A DNA stretch of 64,000 nt from NCBI RefSeq assembly GCF_013426895.1, contig NZ_AP023177.1:372001-436000 (forward strand), given 5' to 3'. Made by a program: the position numbers and the translations under genes. Below, piece after piece: positions 18,425 to 27,324 of this stretch; position 1 is the stretch's first letter; each line of letters opens with the position of its first letter. Source of the stretch: Paraburkholderia largidicola (lineage in GTDB: Bacteria; Pseudomonadota; Gammaproteobacteria; Burkholderiales; Burkholderiaceae). A model generated the notes under the pieces. It was not told the origin of the DNA. It searched no databases and was given only the letters and a program-made list of their open reading frames with translations.

Positions 18425-19402
18425 TCAGTTCGCTTTGGGGTGAGCGTGGAACATCTGGCTGATCAACTCCCGGATCTGCGTCTCCTGTGCATCAGTGAGG
18501 ACGCCAGCCCTAATCTTCACCGTGATTCCGTTAATATCCTTCGTGATGGAGCCCGCGTGCTCCTTTCCGGCGAAGAACTTATCGATGCTGCGCTCGCTTG
18601 CAGAATCCGCCGTCGTAGTCCGGCGGGTGGCCAACGCCTTGATGGCCGCAGCTACCTTTCCCTGGTCCATTTCGCCCTTCACAACGAGCGGCCATAGTTC
18701 CGTCGCTGCGTTCACGCCGTCGTCCCCGTACTTCCTGATTGCCGTAACGATCGCCTGGGCGGCCGTCCCGCCAAGCAGCCTTGGCTGGATGTCGAGATCT
18801 TTCCTGATGAAGTCAGGCAGATTTTCAAACGAGAGGAACTGGTAAAGCCCACTGCGGGACATCCCGAGTGCCTCTGCCATCCGCTTGCGGTCGGGAAACT
18901 CCTTTTCGGTCTGCCTGATAGACATCGCGATCTCATAATCGGACAGGTCGTCACGACTCACGTTCTCCACCAATGCCAGCACGGCCATGTCTGCATCGGA
19001 GCACTCCACGACCACAGCCTTCACGGCGTCGAGTCCGACCATCTTGTGAGCGCGCCACCGACGCTCGCCCGCCACAATCTGATAGACATCGTCGGAGCGA
19101 CGGACCACGATGGGCTGCATCAGTCCGACTTCACGAATGGACTCCGCCAGTTCTGAGAGCTTCGCGTCATTGAATACCCTTCGCGGCTGCCAAGGGTTCG
19201 GCACGATGTCCGAGACCGCCAGTTGCGTTGCTGCGCCGGTGGACTCGAGCTCCTGCACACGGAGTTGCGCGACGGCAAGCGCACCCGCAAGGCCAGGCGC
19301 CGTCTGCGTCCGGTTGCTGCGCTTGACCTCATCTTCCTTGATCGACGAAGTCGCCCGGATACCCGACGTCTTGGCCAGCAGTTGCTCTCGCATGTTACTC
19401 AT
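18425..19402 (-). CDS. parB: ParB-family partition protein
   Basis: A 325-residue centromere-binding CTPase-type ParB. The N-terminal ParB domain carries the nucleotide motif VAGERRWRAH, preceded by NPWQPRRVFND and GLMQPIVVR. An HTH follows at RMAEALGMSRSGLYQFLS. The start is the ATG at 19402 (MSNMREQLLAK), which overlaps the parA stop as ATGA; the longer frame from 19444 lies inside parA. A terminator and TCTAGA palindromes, the likely parS sites, lie downstream. Together with ParA it segregates this replicon. Confidence 0.93.
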   Translation of the reverse strand: MSNMREQLLAKTSGIRATSSIKEDEVKRSNRTQTAPGLAGALAVAQLRVQELESTGAATQLAVSDIVPNPWQPRRVFNDAKLSELAESIREVGLMQPIVVRRSDDVYQIVAGERRWRAHKMVGLDAVKAVVVECSDADMAVLALVENVSRDDLSDYEIAMSIRQTEKEFPDRKRMAEALGMSRSGLYQFLSFENLPDFIRKDLDIQPRLLGGTAAQAIVTAIRKYGDDGVNAATELWPLVVKGEMDQGKVAAAIKALATRRTTTADSASERSIDKFFAGKEHAGSITKDINGITVKIRAGVLTDAQETQIRELISQMFHAHPKAN

Positions 19403-20610
19403 TGCGCGTTCCTCCATTTTTCTGCATAGATTTCGTCTACCCAACGGCAGTAGTCGACAAGCGGCTGTCGTACACGCTGCAACGATTTGGCCGCGCTGTG
19501 GGTGCTGCTGACGTCGAATACCGTTGAGAATGCCAGCGCTCCCGTACTCATCACGGAGCTGGCCGGCACTTCAATCGAATGCAGCCAGCTCTCGTATGCG
19601 CTCTGTGCCCATGCGCGCACGATCGGTGCGGACGAGGTCCGTCCATAGTCAACCCTCGAAAGCATTAGCGAGATAAAATCGTATTTTTTGTCCTGCTCAT
19701 ATTTGATGAAGCTCTTGGACACATCTGAAAACAGTCGCCAGAACGATAGCGAGCTGATGAAATCCAGGTTTTCCGGGACCATCGGCATGACCATCGCATC
19801 GGCCGCGAGGAGTGCATTCAGGTTCAGGTACGACAGCGAAGGCGATGTATCCATCAGGATGTAGTCGTAGCGTTTGCGTAGCGGCTCAAGACCCTGCCGA
19901 AGTACCGTCCAGAACCGGAACCCTGGTTTCATTTTCTGCATCGCGGGCAGATGGAACTCAGCACCGATCAGTTCCGTATGCGCCGGAATCACGTCAAGCC
20001 CATCCCAGTAGGTCGACTGAACCCTTGCTTCCAGACCGCCGTCGACTTCCTGATCGTAGATGTACGGCAGCACGGTGTCGTCCGGCGTGACGTCCTTTTC
20101 TGCGTACAACCCGCACAGTTCAGATAGCGAGGCTTGTGGGTCGAGATCGATGACAAGCACCTTGCGCCCACGCAGCGTCAGCCCCTGTGCGAGGCACATG
20201 GTTGTGGTGGTCTTCGCCGAGCCACCTTTCAACTGGGCAGTTATGACAATTCTCCCATCCGGTTCACGCGTTCCTGTCACGAGCGGCGTTTGGTAGATAT
20301 CGGAGACCTTCTGAACCCAGATACGCGCTTCTTCCAGCGTGAACGTGCGGGTGCGGCCAGTGCCAGCGGCAGTACCGGGCGGTAACTCGCCCTCGCTCTT
20401 GGTGGCGAGGTACTGGACCTGTGAATGAGAAATGTTGCACATCTCCGCGATTTCTCCTGTTTTAAAAACAGGTGCAGCTTTTCGCGGTCGGGGAGCAAGA
20501 ATGGTGTCACGCAGTTCGTCTGTAAAAATCGAGACCCTTTCAGCGAACTGGCTAATCTGCTCAAGAGGAACCGTTCGGTCTACAGCAGGAAGTTGGCTCG
20601 TTTTCACCAT
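19399..20610 (-). CDS. parA: ParA-family partition ATPase with N-terminal HTH
   Basis: A 403-residue type Ia ParA. The N-terminal HTH (EIAEMCNISHSQVQYLATKS, about residues 55-75) is the DNA-binding part used in autoregulation by P1-like ParA proteins. The deviant Walker A motif is KGGSAKTTTT, and Walker B-like segments are VIDLDPQASL and YILMDTSPSLSY. The frame is open to 20655, but those codons fall in a 36-bp palindrome that looks like the operator, so ATG 20610 (MVKTSQLPAVD) is chosen. It overlaps parB by 4 nt. Confidence 0.93.
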   Translation of the reverse strand: MVKTSQLPAVDRTVPLEQISQFAERVSIFTDELRDTILAPRPRKAAPVFKTGEIAEMCNISHSQVQYLATKSEGELPPGTAAGTGRTRTFTLEEARIWVQKVSDIYQTPLVTGTREPDGRIVITAQLKGGSAKTTTTMCLAQGLTLRGRKVLVIDLDPQASLSELCGLYAEKDVTPDDTVLPYIYDQEVDGGLEARVQSTYWDGLDVIPAHTELIGAEFHLPAMQKMKPGFRFWTVLRQGLEPLRKRYDYILMDTSPSLSYLNLNALLAADAMVMPMVPENLDFISSLSFWRLFSDVSKSFIKYEQDKKYDFISLMLSRVDYGRTSSAPIVRAWAQSAYESWLHSIEVPASSVMSTGALAFSTVFDVSSTHSAAKSLQRVRQPLVDYCRWVDEIYAEKWRNAQ

Positions 20611-20646
20611 TCTGAGGTTTATCCGAAAATTTCGATAAACCTCAGA
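20611..20646. promoter_or_regulatory. Probable parAB operator, 36-bp palindrome
   Basis: Arms TCTGAGGTTTAT (20611-20622) and ATAAACCTCAGA (20635-20646) are perfect, and the 12-bp centre CCGAAAATTTCG is itself nearly palindromic. It touches the parA start codon, as expected for a site where the ParA HTH represses its own operon. Confidence 0.75.
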
Positions 20647-20846
20647 ATACAGCAAACACTTGAAGTTTTCTCTATAAAGCGCTGTTTTTCATGCGGAGTC
20701 CCGGAAAAACAACCCTCACCGCGACGTTTTGTCGAAACCTCGATGCGATCGCAGGCGAAGCACGACATGTCTCCGCATCCGTAACCGCTGCGATCCGTCG
20801 CGGAGAGTGACTTGCAGTCGGTCTAAGCGTCACCGGCTGAGGCGGC

Positions 20847-21624
20847 AAGGTGAGGTCATTTGTGCGCGTTCAAAGCCGCCCGCCAATATGCGAAAACAGC
20901 TTTGCTTAAAATTACGGCACATGGTGAGGTCCGTTGTGCATATCGTGATCCCGCGAAAACACGCACGGCAGAAATTGCACAAACAACCTCACCTTCCGCT
21001 GATTACGACGGCAGCTGGCACTGACTTTTGCAGACCAGAGACCGTACGCACAATCAACCACGCCTTCCAATGCGCGCGTATGACCAAAAGTCTCGGCTCG
21101 GGAGGGGAACAACGCGCCTAGGACTAACGCGCAGCACAATCAACCTCACCTTCAAGCAATTTTCCTTTCTTGCACAATCGACCTCACCATGCACGAAGCA
21201 GGACAACAATCCTTTTTGATCACGGGTTGGTTTGTTGTTTTAAAACGTAAACCACCCCACCAACCAACAGGGACCTTCGACATTCTTTGTTTTCAATGTC
21301 TTAACCTCGGGAAGGTGAGGTCTAGTGTGTCAAAGGTGAGGTTTGCTGTGCACGAAGGTGAGTGCTGCTGTGTGAGAAGGGTGAGGCACGCTGTGCAGCA
21401 AGGTGAGGTCTAATGTGCGCATTTTGCCTCTCAGTGCCTAGGTGAGGTTGGCTGTGCGCGGCGCGAGACGCGCGAGGCGGGCCCACACTGCGCAACGGTT
21501 TGACGGAAGATGCGGGTCGGTGATGGTGAGGGTTGTTGTGCTGAGGTGAGGTCTGTTGTGCTGGTCGTCGAGGCGCCGCAGGTGAGCACTCGGCACCACT
21601 GGCTGATGGTGAGGTTTTGTGTGT
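20847..21624. repeat. Replication origin: about 15 iterons in two opposed arrays
   Basis: The 19-bp consensus is A(A/T)GGTGAGGTNTGNTGTGC. Rightward copies start at 20847 and 20922; leftward copies at 20977, 21048 (degenerate), 21134 and 21172; then rightward copies at 21312, 21333, 21355, 21378, 21400, 21439, 21523, 21543 and 21606. Between the opposed groups (about 21195-21300) lies a more AT-rich stretch with TTTTTGATC and TTGTTTTAAAACG, a candidate unwinding element. The array lies immediately upstream of the initiator gene, so this is the vegetative origin. No certain DnaA box was found. Confidence 0.88.
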
Positions 21625-21651
21625 TGACAGCTCACCAATGGATGCTAAATT
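21624..21651 (+). promoter_or_regulatory. Rep promoter overlapping the last iteron
   Basis: TTGACA (21624-21629), a 16-bp spacer and TAAATT (21646-21651) lie 33 bp before the initiator ATG. The last iteron (21606-21624) ends on the first base of the -35 box, so binding of the initiator there should repress its own promoter. Confidence 0.65.
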
Positions 21652-21684
21652 CCGGGGCAGCGAAAACTAATAGCGGATGGGAAC

Positions 21685-23091
21685 ATGGCGGCGGAGGACA
21701 ATCCGGAAGAAGGCAAGCCGAAAGTGACGCCTCGGCAGATGGCGCTCGCGCTGTTCGAGGACATGTTCGATCTGGGCTTACCCATCAGCGAAGCCAGCCG
21801 TGAGATTGGTTACCAGCGCAACAATTTTTTCACCCAGGTTGTCAACATGGGATTGCCGGCGCGACGTTTCCTGGATGCCGCGTATTTCATTGTTGCCCAA
21901 GAGCAGGAAGCACGGGACCAATACGACGTCGAGCTGAACTATTTCAAGTGGCTGATGCGCTACGACAGCCGCAATCTGAAGCACCTGCGTACTATTGCAG
22001 AAGAAGCGCAGGATGCGAAGATTCAGGTTACCGACACGCCGCTCGACCGCGATCCAAACGAAAACGATCTATGGGTTTCGGTCCAGTTGATGGGCATGGT
22101 CGGCTTTCACCGCGGGCGCGTCCGGTTCGACGTGCATCCCCGTCTGGTCCCACACATCCGCGATCCCAAAAAATCACACTGGCTGAGTCTGCGCATCTCG
22201 ACGGCTTTTACCCGCAGCTTGGCGCGCGCGATCTATGACCAGGTCCTGCCCAGTGTCCCGAACGGCCGGACGGAATGGATACGGCTTGAGGACATGCGAA
22301 ACTGGCCGGGCAAAATGGGAGCGAACGCGGCCATCTTCAAATACTTCAAGCGCGACTGGCTGGAGCCTGCTGTGCGTGAAATCAATGAGGTGTCGGACAT
22401 CGAGCTGTCCTATGAAACCCGGACGGAGTCCACCACGTCGAAGAAAATCGACCGTATCAGATTCCTGCTCAAGCGCAAGGATACCGCTGACGCCGCGCTG
22501 GCCAGCCTGGCTGACGCCAGCCACCTGTACAAGATTCTTAAGGAAGAATTCAACCTGTCCACAAAGCAGTTCAGCGAAATTTCCGAGAACCGCGAAGTGT
22601 GGACCGATGCGCACATCCAGCAAGCTGTCGAATACACACGTTTCAAGCTTAACCGCGGACAGATAAAACGCAGTCCCGCTGGTTACCTGATGCGCGCGCT
22701 CCGTGATAACTGGAAGATGTCTGAAGCCGAGAGGAAGATGGTCGAGGTCCAGGCGAAGCTGCTTACGGAAGAAACTGATGCGGAAGTGGTAAAGACAGAA
22801 ACCCAGGCTTCGGTCGCGCGCACCATCGCTTCGCGCGAAGAAGAAGTCCGTGCACGTATGAACGAGGAGTCTCGTAAGGGCCGCGAACACTTCAACGCGG
22901 CCGATGCCAGAACCCGTAAAGAACTGATCCGCGCATGGGTGACGTCAAGGGAAGGCAAACTCATGCTGCGCCGGATGAAGCTCGAGGCCGCGACGGTAAC
23001 AGAGGAGGAGATCGTTGGGAGCGCGGAGCTGGTGTGGTACCTGGGGCAATTCATATTCGGACGCGTGAATTCGTCGCGCGCGGCTGCGTGA
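21685..23091 (+). CDS. Plasmid replication initiator, Rep_3 (winged-helix) type
   Basis: A 468-residue initiator. Two winged-helix-like domains can be traced, the first around residues 130-240 (LRISTAFTRSLARAIYDQV, TEWIRLEDMRNWPGK) and the second around 270-360 (STKQFSEISENREVWTDAHI). The C-terminal third is charged and helical. The protein should bind the iterons upstream, open the origin and recruit host helicase. The gene starts right after the iteron array and is driven by a promoter overlapping an iteron. Assignment rests on domain pattern plus iteron context; the exact Rep group is not certain. Confidence 0.85.
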   Translation: MAAEDNPEEGKPKVTPRQMALALFEDMFDLGLPISEASREIGYQRNNFFTQVVNMGLPARRFLDAAYFIVAQEQEARDQYDVELNYFKWLMRYDSRNLKHLRTIAEEAQDAKIQVTDTPLDRDPNENDLWVSVQLMGMVGFHRGRVRFDVHPRLVPHIRDPKKSHWLSLRISTAFTRSLARAIYDQVLPSVPNGRTEWIRLEDMRNWPGKMGANAAIFKYFKRDWLEPAVREINEVSDIELSYETRTESTTSKKIDRIRFLLKRKDTADAALASLADASHLYKILKEEFNLSTKQFSEISENREVWTDAHIQQAVEYTRFKLNRGQIKRSPAGYLMRALRDNWKMSEAERKMVEVQAKLLTEETDAEVVKTETQASVARTIASREEEVRARMNEESRKGREHFNAADARTRKELIRAWVTSREGKLMLRRMKLEAATVTEEEIVGSAELVWYLGQFIFGRVNSSRAAA

Positions 23092-24197
23092 GCGTTAGCG
23101 AGAACAACAGCGGGTTTGCAACGAGTTCGACCATCCCCCAATGAGGAGATGGTCGCGGTGCCTTTCCAGTTTTTCATTCTGATCGGTTAAGTGTGCGATT
23201 CGCAGACATCGTTTCACTTTCGTGGTGGCCGTTTTTCGCCGTGCTGGAACCCGTGGCTCCGGTAGGCAACGCGAGTTCCAGCACGCGCCGGTGATGCTCC
23301 GCAAGTGTCATGTCCAGCCGACGAGAGTGCAACCGCGTTTCGGCGAATGCTGGAGGAATGCGGCATCGTGATTCCAGTGTGACTGGCAATCGCAGGTGCA
23401 TGTAGCTCGCGCGTCGCATCGCTCGCCCGCTCGCTGCATCAGTCGAAGTCGCACGCCGGACTGCGGACGGTTGGCTGGCAATGAGATCAACATTGGCCCA
23501 TCCAGTTCGCACACAGTCGATCCCATGCATGCGTGTGGGCTGATGTTCGCGCAAGGGCTCGAGTGCGACGGACTCCTGGCGAACACGGCATCCGTGAAAG
23601 TCGATCTGTACGGTTCGCTTGGCGCGACGGGCAAAGGTCACGGCACCGATCGCGGCGTGATGCTCGGCCTGCTCGGCGACGCACGCGTGACGTTCCGATT
23701 TCTCGATCTGGTTTTACCCCCATTTGGTCTGGCCGAGCACGGTTCGGTTGATTGATGGATCAGATGCTTCTGCATCTCGGTGTTGATTTCCTGGACGTCA
23801 GACTTCGTCACCGCACCCTGCTGAGAAGCGCCGAAATCTCCTCAACGACAGCCGGGTCGATGTCCTGTGCGAGCATCTTGAATACTTTCTGCTTGATGTT
23901 TTTCACATACTGTTGCAGCCGTCGCACGCGCGGCGACCGGCCGCACGTGCGCGCTGCCTTACGAGGTGCGGCGCGTGTCGCCGCTCGCGCCAGTAAACCT
24001 CCATATAGGTTGACTCAACCATTCGACGGCACCGGCAACCGTATGTACGGCTACCCGTTAGGAAGGACGGCGGGACGATTAAGTTTGACGGCCGCGCGGC
24101 AATTTCGACCCCCGGCTACCTTAGACGAACAATTACCTCTTCTGGCAGGCGGCGATGGCCCTCGACCGATGCTGCATGACTCCCGCGAAGAGAAGCA
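23092..24197. other. Gene-poor spacer with gene fragments
   Basis: About 1.1 kb between the initiator and the second partition locus. It holds a serine dehydratase fragment (separate entry) and, leftward, an open tail ending at 23808 with LQQYVKNIKQKVFKMLAQDI and ISALLSRVR, which looks like the C-terminus of some lost helical protein. Otherwise nothing recognisable. Confidence 0.5.
23477..23688 (+). pseudogene. L-serine ammonia-lyase (SdaA) fragment
   Basis: The frame reads [20 protein letters not shown], then [20 protein letters not shown] and VMLGLLGD, matching residues near the N-terminus of the iron-sulfur L-serine dehydratase, including the signature IGPSSSHT. Neither the true start nor the large C-terminal domain with its cluster cysteines is present. 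It is an internal remnant of about 70 codons of a host gene, probably carried in by recombination. Confidence 0.75.
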
Positions 24198-24797
24198 TCA
24201 AGTGCCTTCGTGATGTGTTTCTTGGCTGTCGAAACGGAATGGCCGGTCAAGTGAACGGCTCGGACGGAAACCGTTTCCGAGCATTGCGTCGAGAAGCTCC
24301 TCAAGTTCCTTCACCCGCGGAGCAACTGTCGCCATATTCGGTACGTCGACCCTGAGATATCGTGCGTCAGCGGAGATGCTGACCCGAACGCCGGGTCGAG
24401 GAGCAGGCTTGCCTGTCGTGAGAACGGCGAAGATGGCATCGAGGCCAGTACCTTTCGGTATCGTATTCGCGCGATTGCGAACTTCTGCCTCACCGAATTG
24501 CTCAACGAGAAAATTAAGAGAGGAGACGTTTCGAAATGACAATCTCTGGCCATCGAATAGCGCCAGAATCTCTTGCGGCAGGCGAACTGCGGCGATCATC
24601 TTGTTGAGATGTGCGGTCGAGATCCCTAGCTCTGCAGCCATCGATTTTTGGCTCTCCCATATGCCCCGATTCAGCATTGAGCAATAGAATCGGCCCAGCT
24701 TGAGCATCGGCGACCTCGCATCTCGCAACCGCCTATGAACAGCAATTGCGGTGCGGCGGTTCGAGATCACGCTTGGCGAAAACTCTTGGTCTCCCAT
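24198..24797 (-). CDS. HTH-only ParB-like protein
   Basis: A 199-residue protein with a ParB/KorB-like HTH (SQKSMAAELGISTAHLNKMI, about residues 50-70, followed by RLPQEILALFDGQRLSF) but without the N-terminal ParB CTPase domain and its GERR motif. The C-terminal part (about 130-180) includes VKELEELLDAMLG and may dimerise. An AAGGAT site precedes ATG 24797. It follows the second ParA gene by 111 bp on the same strand, so it is probably the DNA-binding partner of that ParA. Naming it ParB is an inference from HTH and position. Confidence 0.7.
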   Translation of the reverse strand: MGDQEFSPSVISNRRTAIAVHRRLRDARSPMLKLGRFYCSMLNRGIWESQKSMAAELGISTAHLNKMIAAVRLPQEILALFDGQRLSFRNVSSLNFLVEQFGEAEVRNRANTIPKGTGLDAIFAVLTTGKPAPRPGVRVSISADARYLRVDVPNMATVAPRVKELEELLDAMLGNGFRPSRSLDRPFRFDSQETHHEGT

Positions 24798-24908
24798 TCA
24801 GTTATCCTTTTCTGTTACAAATCGTTGCGAGCGAAACACTGATGCCCAGTCCATGCACCTGGCGCTTGCCCGGCAGAGAGCCAATAGTGTCTGATGGGCT
24901 CGCCTATA

Positions 24909-25991
24909 TCAGGTTGGGCCATCGAGTCCCATGCGGAGCAAAAGTGCGTCAACACTTTCGCGCAGTTCTGTCACTGCCTGACTGTTCGGCTTAAAAAGAA
25001 CGAGTGGAAGGTCAGACTCTCCTGTCGGCCCTTTCGCAAAGTCTTCGCTCCGACGGATCGAGGCGTCAAGCCATGAGTCACCGAGCGTTTGAGCGGACGT
25101 CATTAATTGCCCCATTACGCGAACTCGATTTGGATCGAAGAAGTTACAAACGGTGATAAGTTCGGGAGTCCGCTCGAATCGATTCTGCATCTCTGTCAGT
25201 ACGCTTGAAAGATACGACAGTGCCTTAGTCGAATAATTTTCCATCGAGACAGGCGAAATCAGATAATCAGATGCAAGCAGGGCGCTGCTCGTAATGCGGT
25301 TCTTCGTCGGCGGAGCATCGAACAGAATGATGTCATAGTCAGAAACAGCAAAGAGCGAGTCTTTTTTTGCGAGCCCGTCCTTTAGCAAATTCCCGATGAC
25401 GAAATCGGCGTTGCGCTCTTTGAGCGCGTCGTACATAAGAATCGTGTCCAGCCGGTCCAAATTTAAATCAGCCGGGATTAGGTGTGGGCCGTATTCGCCG
25501 TACGGCTTTTTAATTACTTCCTGCAAGGTCACACGCTCATTCGCGTAGTTCGGGACTAGGTTACCGAAGTGGTACTCGACAGATCGCGAATGGCTGATGC
25601 CCGCGCTCGCGGCTTCGTCGGGTGTCAGTTCAGGGTCATATCCAAAGCTCTGGGTGAGCTTTGCTCGAGGATCGAGGTCGACAATGAGCGTGTGGAGGCC
25701 CTTGAGCGCGAAGAGCGTTCCATAGTTACTCGCCAAGGTTGTCTTACCCACCCCTGCCTTCGGCGCGTAAACAGTCGCTACGACCTGCTGCTTCTTCTTG
25801 GGTTTTCCGCGACGGTTGGCGCGATACCGAGCGAGTTCGAAGATATTCTCAACAGAAAACAATCTCGTTCTTGTCCCTTCCTCCTGTCGAGTAACCTCGA
25901 TGCCAGATTCATCGACCATTCGGCGAACCGTATCGGTTGTGGTCGATAGCAATTGGGCGGCTGCTTGCACCTTAAAGGGCTTTGTCAACAA
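24909..25991 (-). CDS. ParA-family ATPase, second partition locus
   Basis: A 360-residue ParA with an N-terminal MerR-like HTH (AAAQLLSTTTDTVRRMVDES, residues about 10-29), the deviant Walker A APKAGVGKTTLA (about 78-89), Walker B segments LIVDLDPRAKL and DIILFDAPPTKN, and a C-terminal ParA fold. It resembles plasmid partition ATPases but is clearly different from the ParA at 19399. The pair sits on the far side of the origin from parAB. It may be a second partition system, or act in positioning or incompatibility. No certain parS was found nearby. Confidence 0.88.
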   Translation of the reverse strand: MLTKPFKVQAAAQLLSTTTDTVRRMVDESGIEVTRQEEGTRTRLFSVENIFELARYRANRRGKPKKKQQVVATVYAPKAGVGKTTLASNYGTLFALKGLHTLIVDLDPRAKLTQSFGYDPELTPDEAASAGISHSRSVEYHFGNLVPNYANERVTLQEVIKKPYGEYGPHLIPADLNLDRLDTILMYDALKERNADFVIGNLLKDGLAKKDSLFAVSDYDIILFDAPPTKNRITSSALLASDYLISPVSMENYSTKALSYLSSVLTEMQNRFERTPELITVCNFFDPNRVRVMGQLMTSAQTLGDSWLDASIRRSEDFAKGPTGESDLPLVLFKPNSQAVTELRESVDALLLRMGLDGPT

Positions 25992-26622
25992 GGGGTACCT
26001 CGCACCGTTTTTCTATGTTGGAAGAATTTTGTCGCCCGCTCGCCCGCTCGCGCGATCTGCAGGGTTTTTTGCATTCTCAAGTAAAAATCCTTGTATATAG
26101 GAAAGAAGGTGGCAGCAAGCAGAGATGTAGGCCTCAATGACTTTTATCATTGCAGTTGCAAAAGCTAATGTCACATAGCTTTGCAAGGCAAATTAATACC
26201 AAATCTACTCCAATTGCTTCGCGACGGTCCACGACGCAGCATTATCTTTGCAGTTTCGGAAACAGGTACCTTAGCCGGATCAGGTCACTTTTCGACTCGG
26301 TTCGAGTCGTTGCAGTTAGCTCGATGGAATTAACCCGTTGAAAAGTCGACGGAACGTGCTGCGGCAATGGGCACTCTCGCCTGTATTCCGCCCGTGAAAC
26401 CGTGAAATCGATAACCCAGCGAAGTTTAGCCCCGAAGGCAACGACCTTCGGAGCCAAAAGCTCACGAATTTATGCGTCATTCTGGCTTAAGCACCTGAGC
26501 CGGCTCGGCCGAGATGCGTGAATCAGGCCCGGCTTAAAAGCAGCTGTAAATCGCATCTCTTTTGCATGACTGGCTTCCCCCAAGGCTGATTGAATTGAGT
26601 CGGCCCAAATGGATCGACCGTC
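25992..26622. other. Regulatory spacer between parA-like gene and T4SS/pilus operon
   Basis: A 630-bp divergent spacer that must hold promoters in both directions. Visible elements are hairpin CGACTCG-GTT-CGAGTCG (26293-26309), inverted repeat CCGAAGG/CCTTCGG (26432-26451) and a 20-bp element repeated at 47925 (26492-26511). No confident -10/-35 pair was seen. Confidence 0.5.
26492..26511 (+). repeat. 20-bp element shared with 47925 (inverted copy)
   Basis: CACCTGAGCCGGCTCGGCCG occurs here, about 110 bp before the virB8-like gene, and exactly, in opposite orientation, at 47925-47944. The core GAGCCGGCTC is palindromic, as expected for a regulator site. Confidence 0.5.
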
Positions 26623-27324
26623 ATGCGCTTATTCCGCAGCAAAAAGCAGATTGCCCTCTCAACCGCGCCTGGCGGTTACTCGGAAGACGACCCCGAGAAG
26701 ATCATCTTCGACATGGGCGCGCGTCTTCGCATCGAAGCCAACCACTGGAAGACGTTCTGCTTCATCCTCGCCATCGTAACGGTGGGTGCAGTCTATAGCC
26801 GCAATCCACCTCCCTCCGTCGTGAAGGCATACGGGGTGTCCTCGGACGCCAACGGCCACGCCGTGGTGACGCAGCTGGCCGCCTATAAACCGGACGATCA
26901 GGCGATCCGCACGTCCCTGCGCGAGACCGTTGAGCGCTGGTTCACGATCGAGCCCGTTCTGACGGACGACATCCAGACTTCTCGCATGGCGCGGAACATC
27001 AACGGCGTTAAGGCCATGATGGTGGGGAACGCGCGAAATCAGTTTGGCGACTGGATCAAGGGCGACGCGCCGTTCCAAGCCATTGTGCTTAATCCGAAAC
27101 TGGTGCGCGAAGTGCGCGTAACAAATGTCGCACTGCTCGAGGACTCTACCGCGGTTGTTGAGTTCACAACGACCGCGACTCAGTCCCCCACGGATCGGCC
27201 CGTCGTCCAGAAGTACGCGCTGACCTTCCGCTATCAGATCGTCCCGCCAACCGCCGAAGACGCACTCGGTGCGAATCCGTTCGGGCTGTTCTATCCGCTG
27301 TTCTCGATTCAAAAGACCCAATGA
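26623..27324 (+). CDS. VirB8-like type IV secretion protein
   Basis: A 233-residue bitopic inner-membrane protein: a short cytoplasmic N-terminus, one membrane span (TFCFILAIVTVGAVYS, about residues 44-59), and a periplasmic domain with the VirB8/NTF2-like pattern (ETVERWFTIEPVLTDD, then VRVTNVALLEDSTAVVEFTT and QKYALTFRYQIVPPT). VirB8 proteins nucleate the inner-membrane part of type IV secretion channels. It opens the long rightward operon and overlaps the next gene by 4 nt (ATGA). No strong ribosome site is visible before ATG 26623. Confidence 0.85.
   Translation: MRLFRSKKQIALSTAPGGYSEDDPEKIIFDMGARLRIEANHWKTFCFILAIVTVGAVYSRNPPPSVVKAYGVSSDANGHAVVTQLAAYKPDDQAIRTSLRETVERWFTIEPVLTDDIQTSRMARNINGVKAMMVGNARNQFGDWIKGDAPFQAIVLNPKLVREVRVTNVALLEDSTAVVEFTTTATQSPTDRPVVQKYALTFRYQIVPPTAEDALGANPFGLFYPLFSIQKTQ

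Noticed and set aside
20611..20655. Longer start for parA
   Set aside because: Its codons fall entirely in the palindromic operator; the start at 20610 is more sensible.
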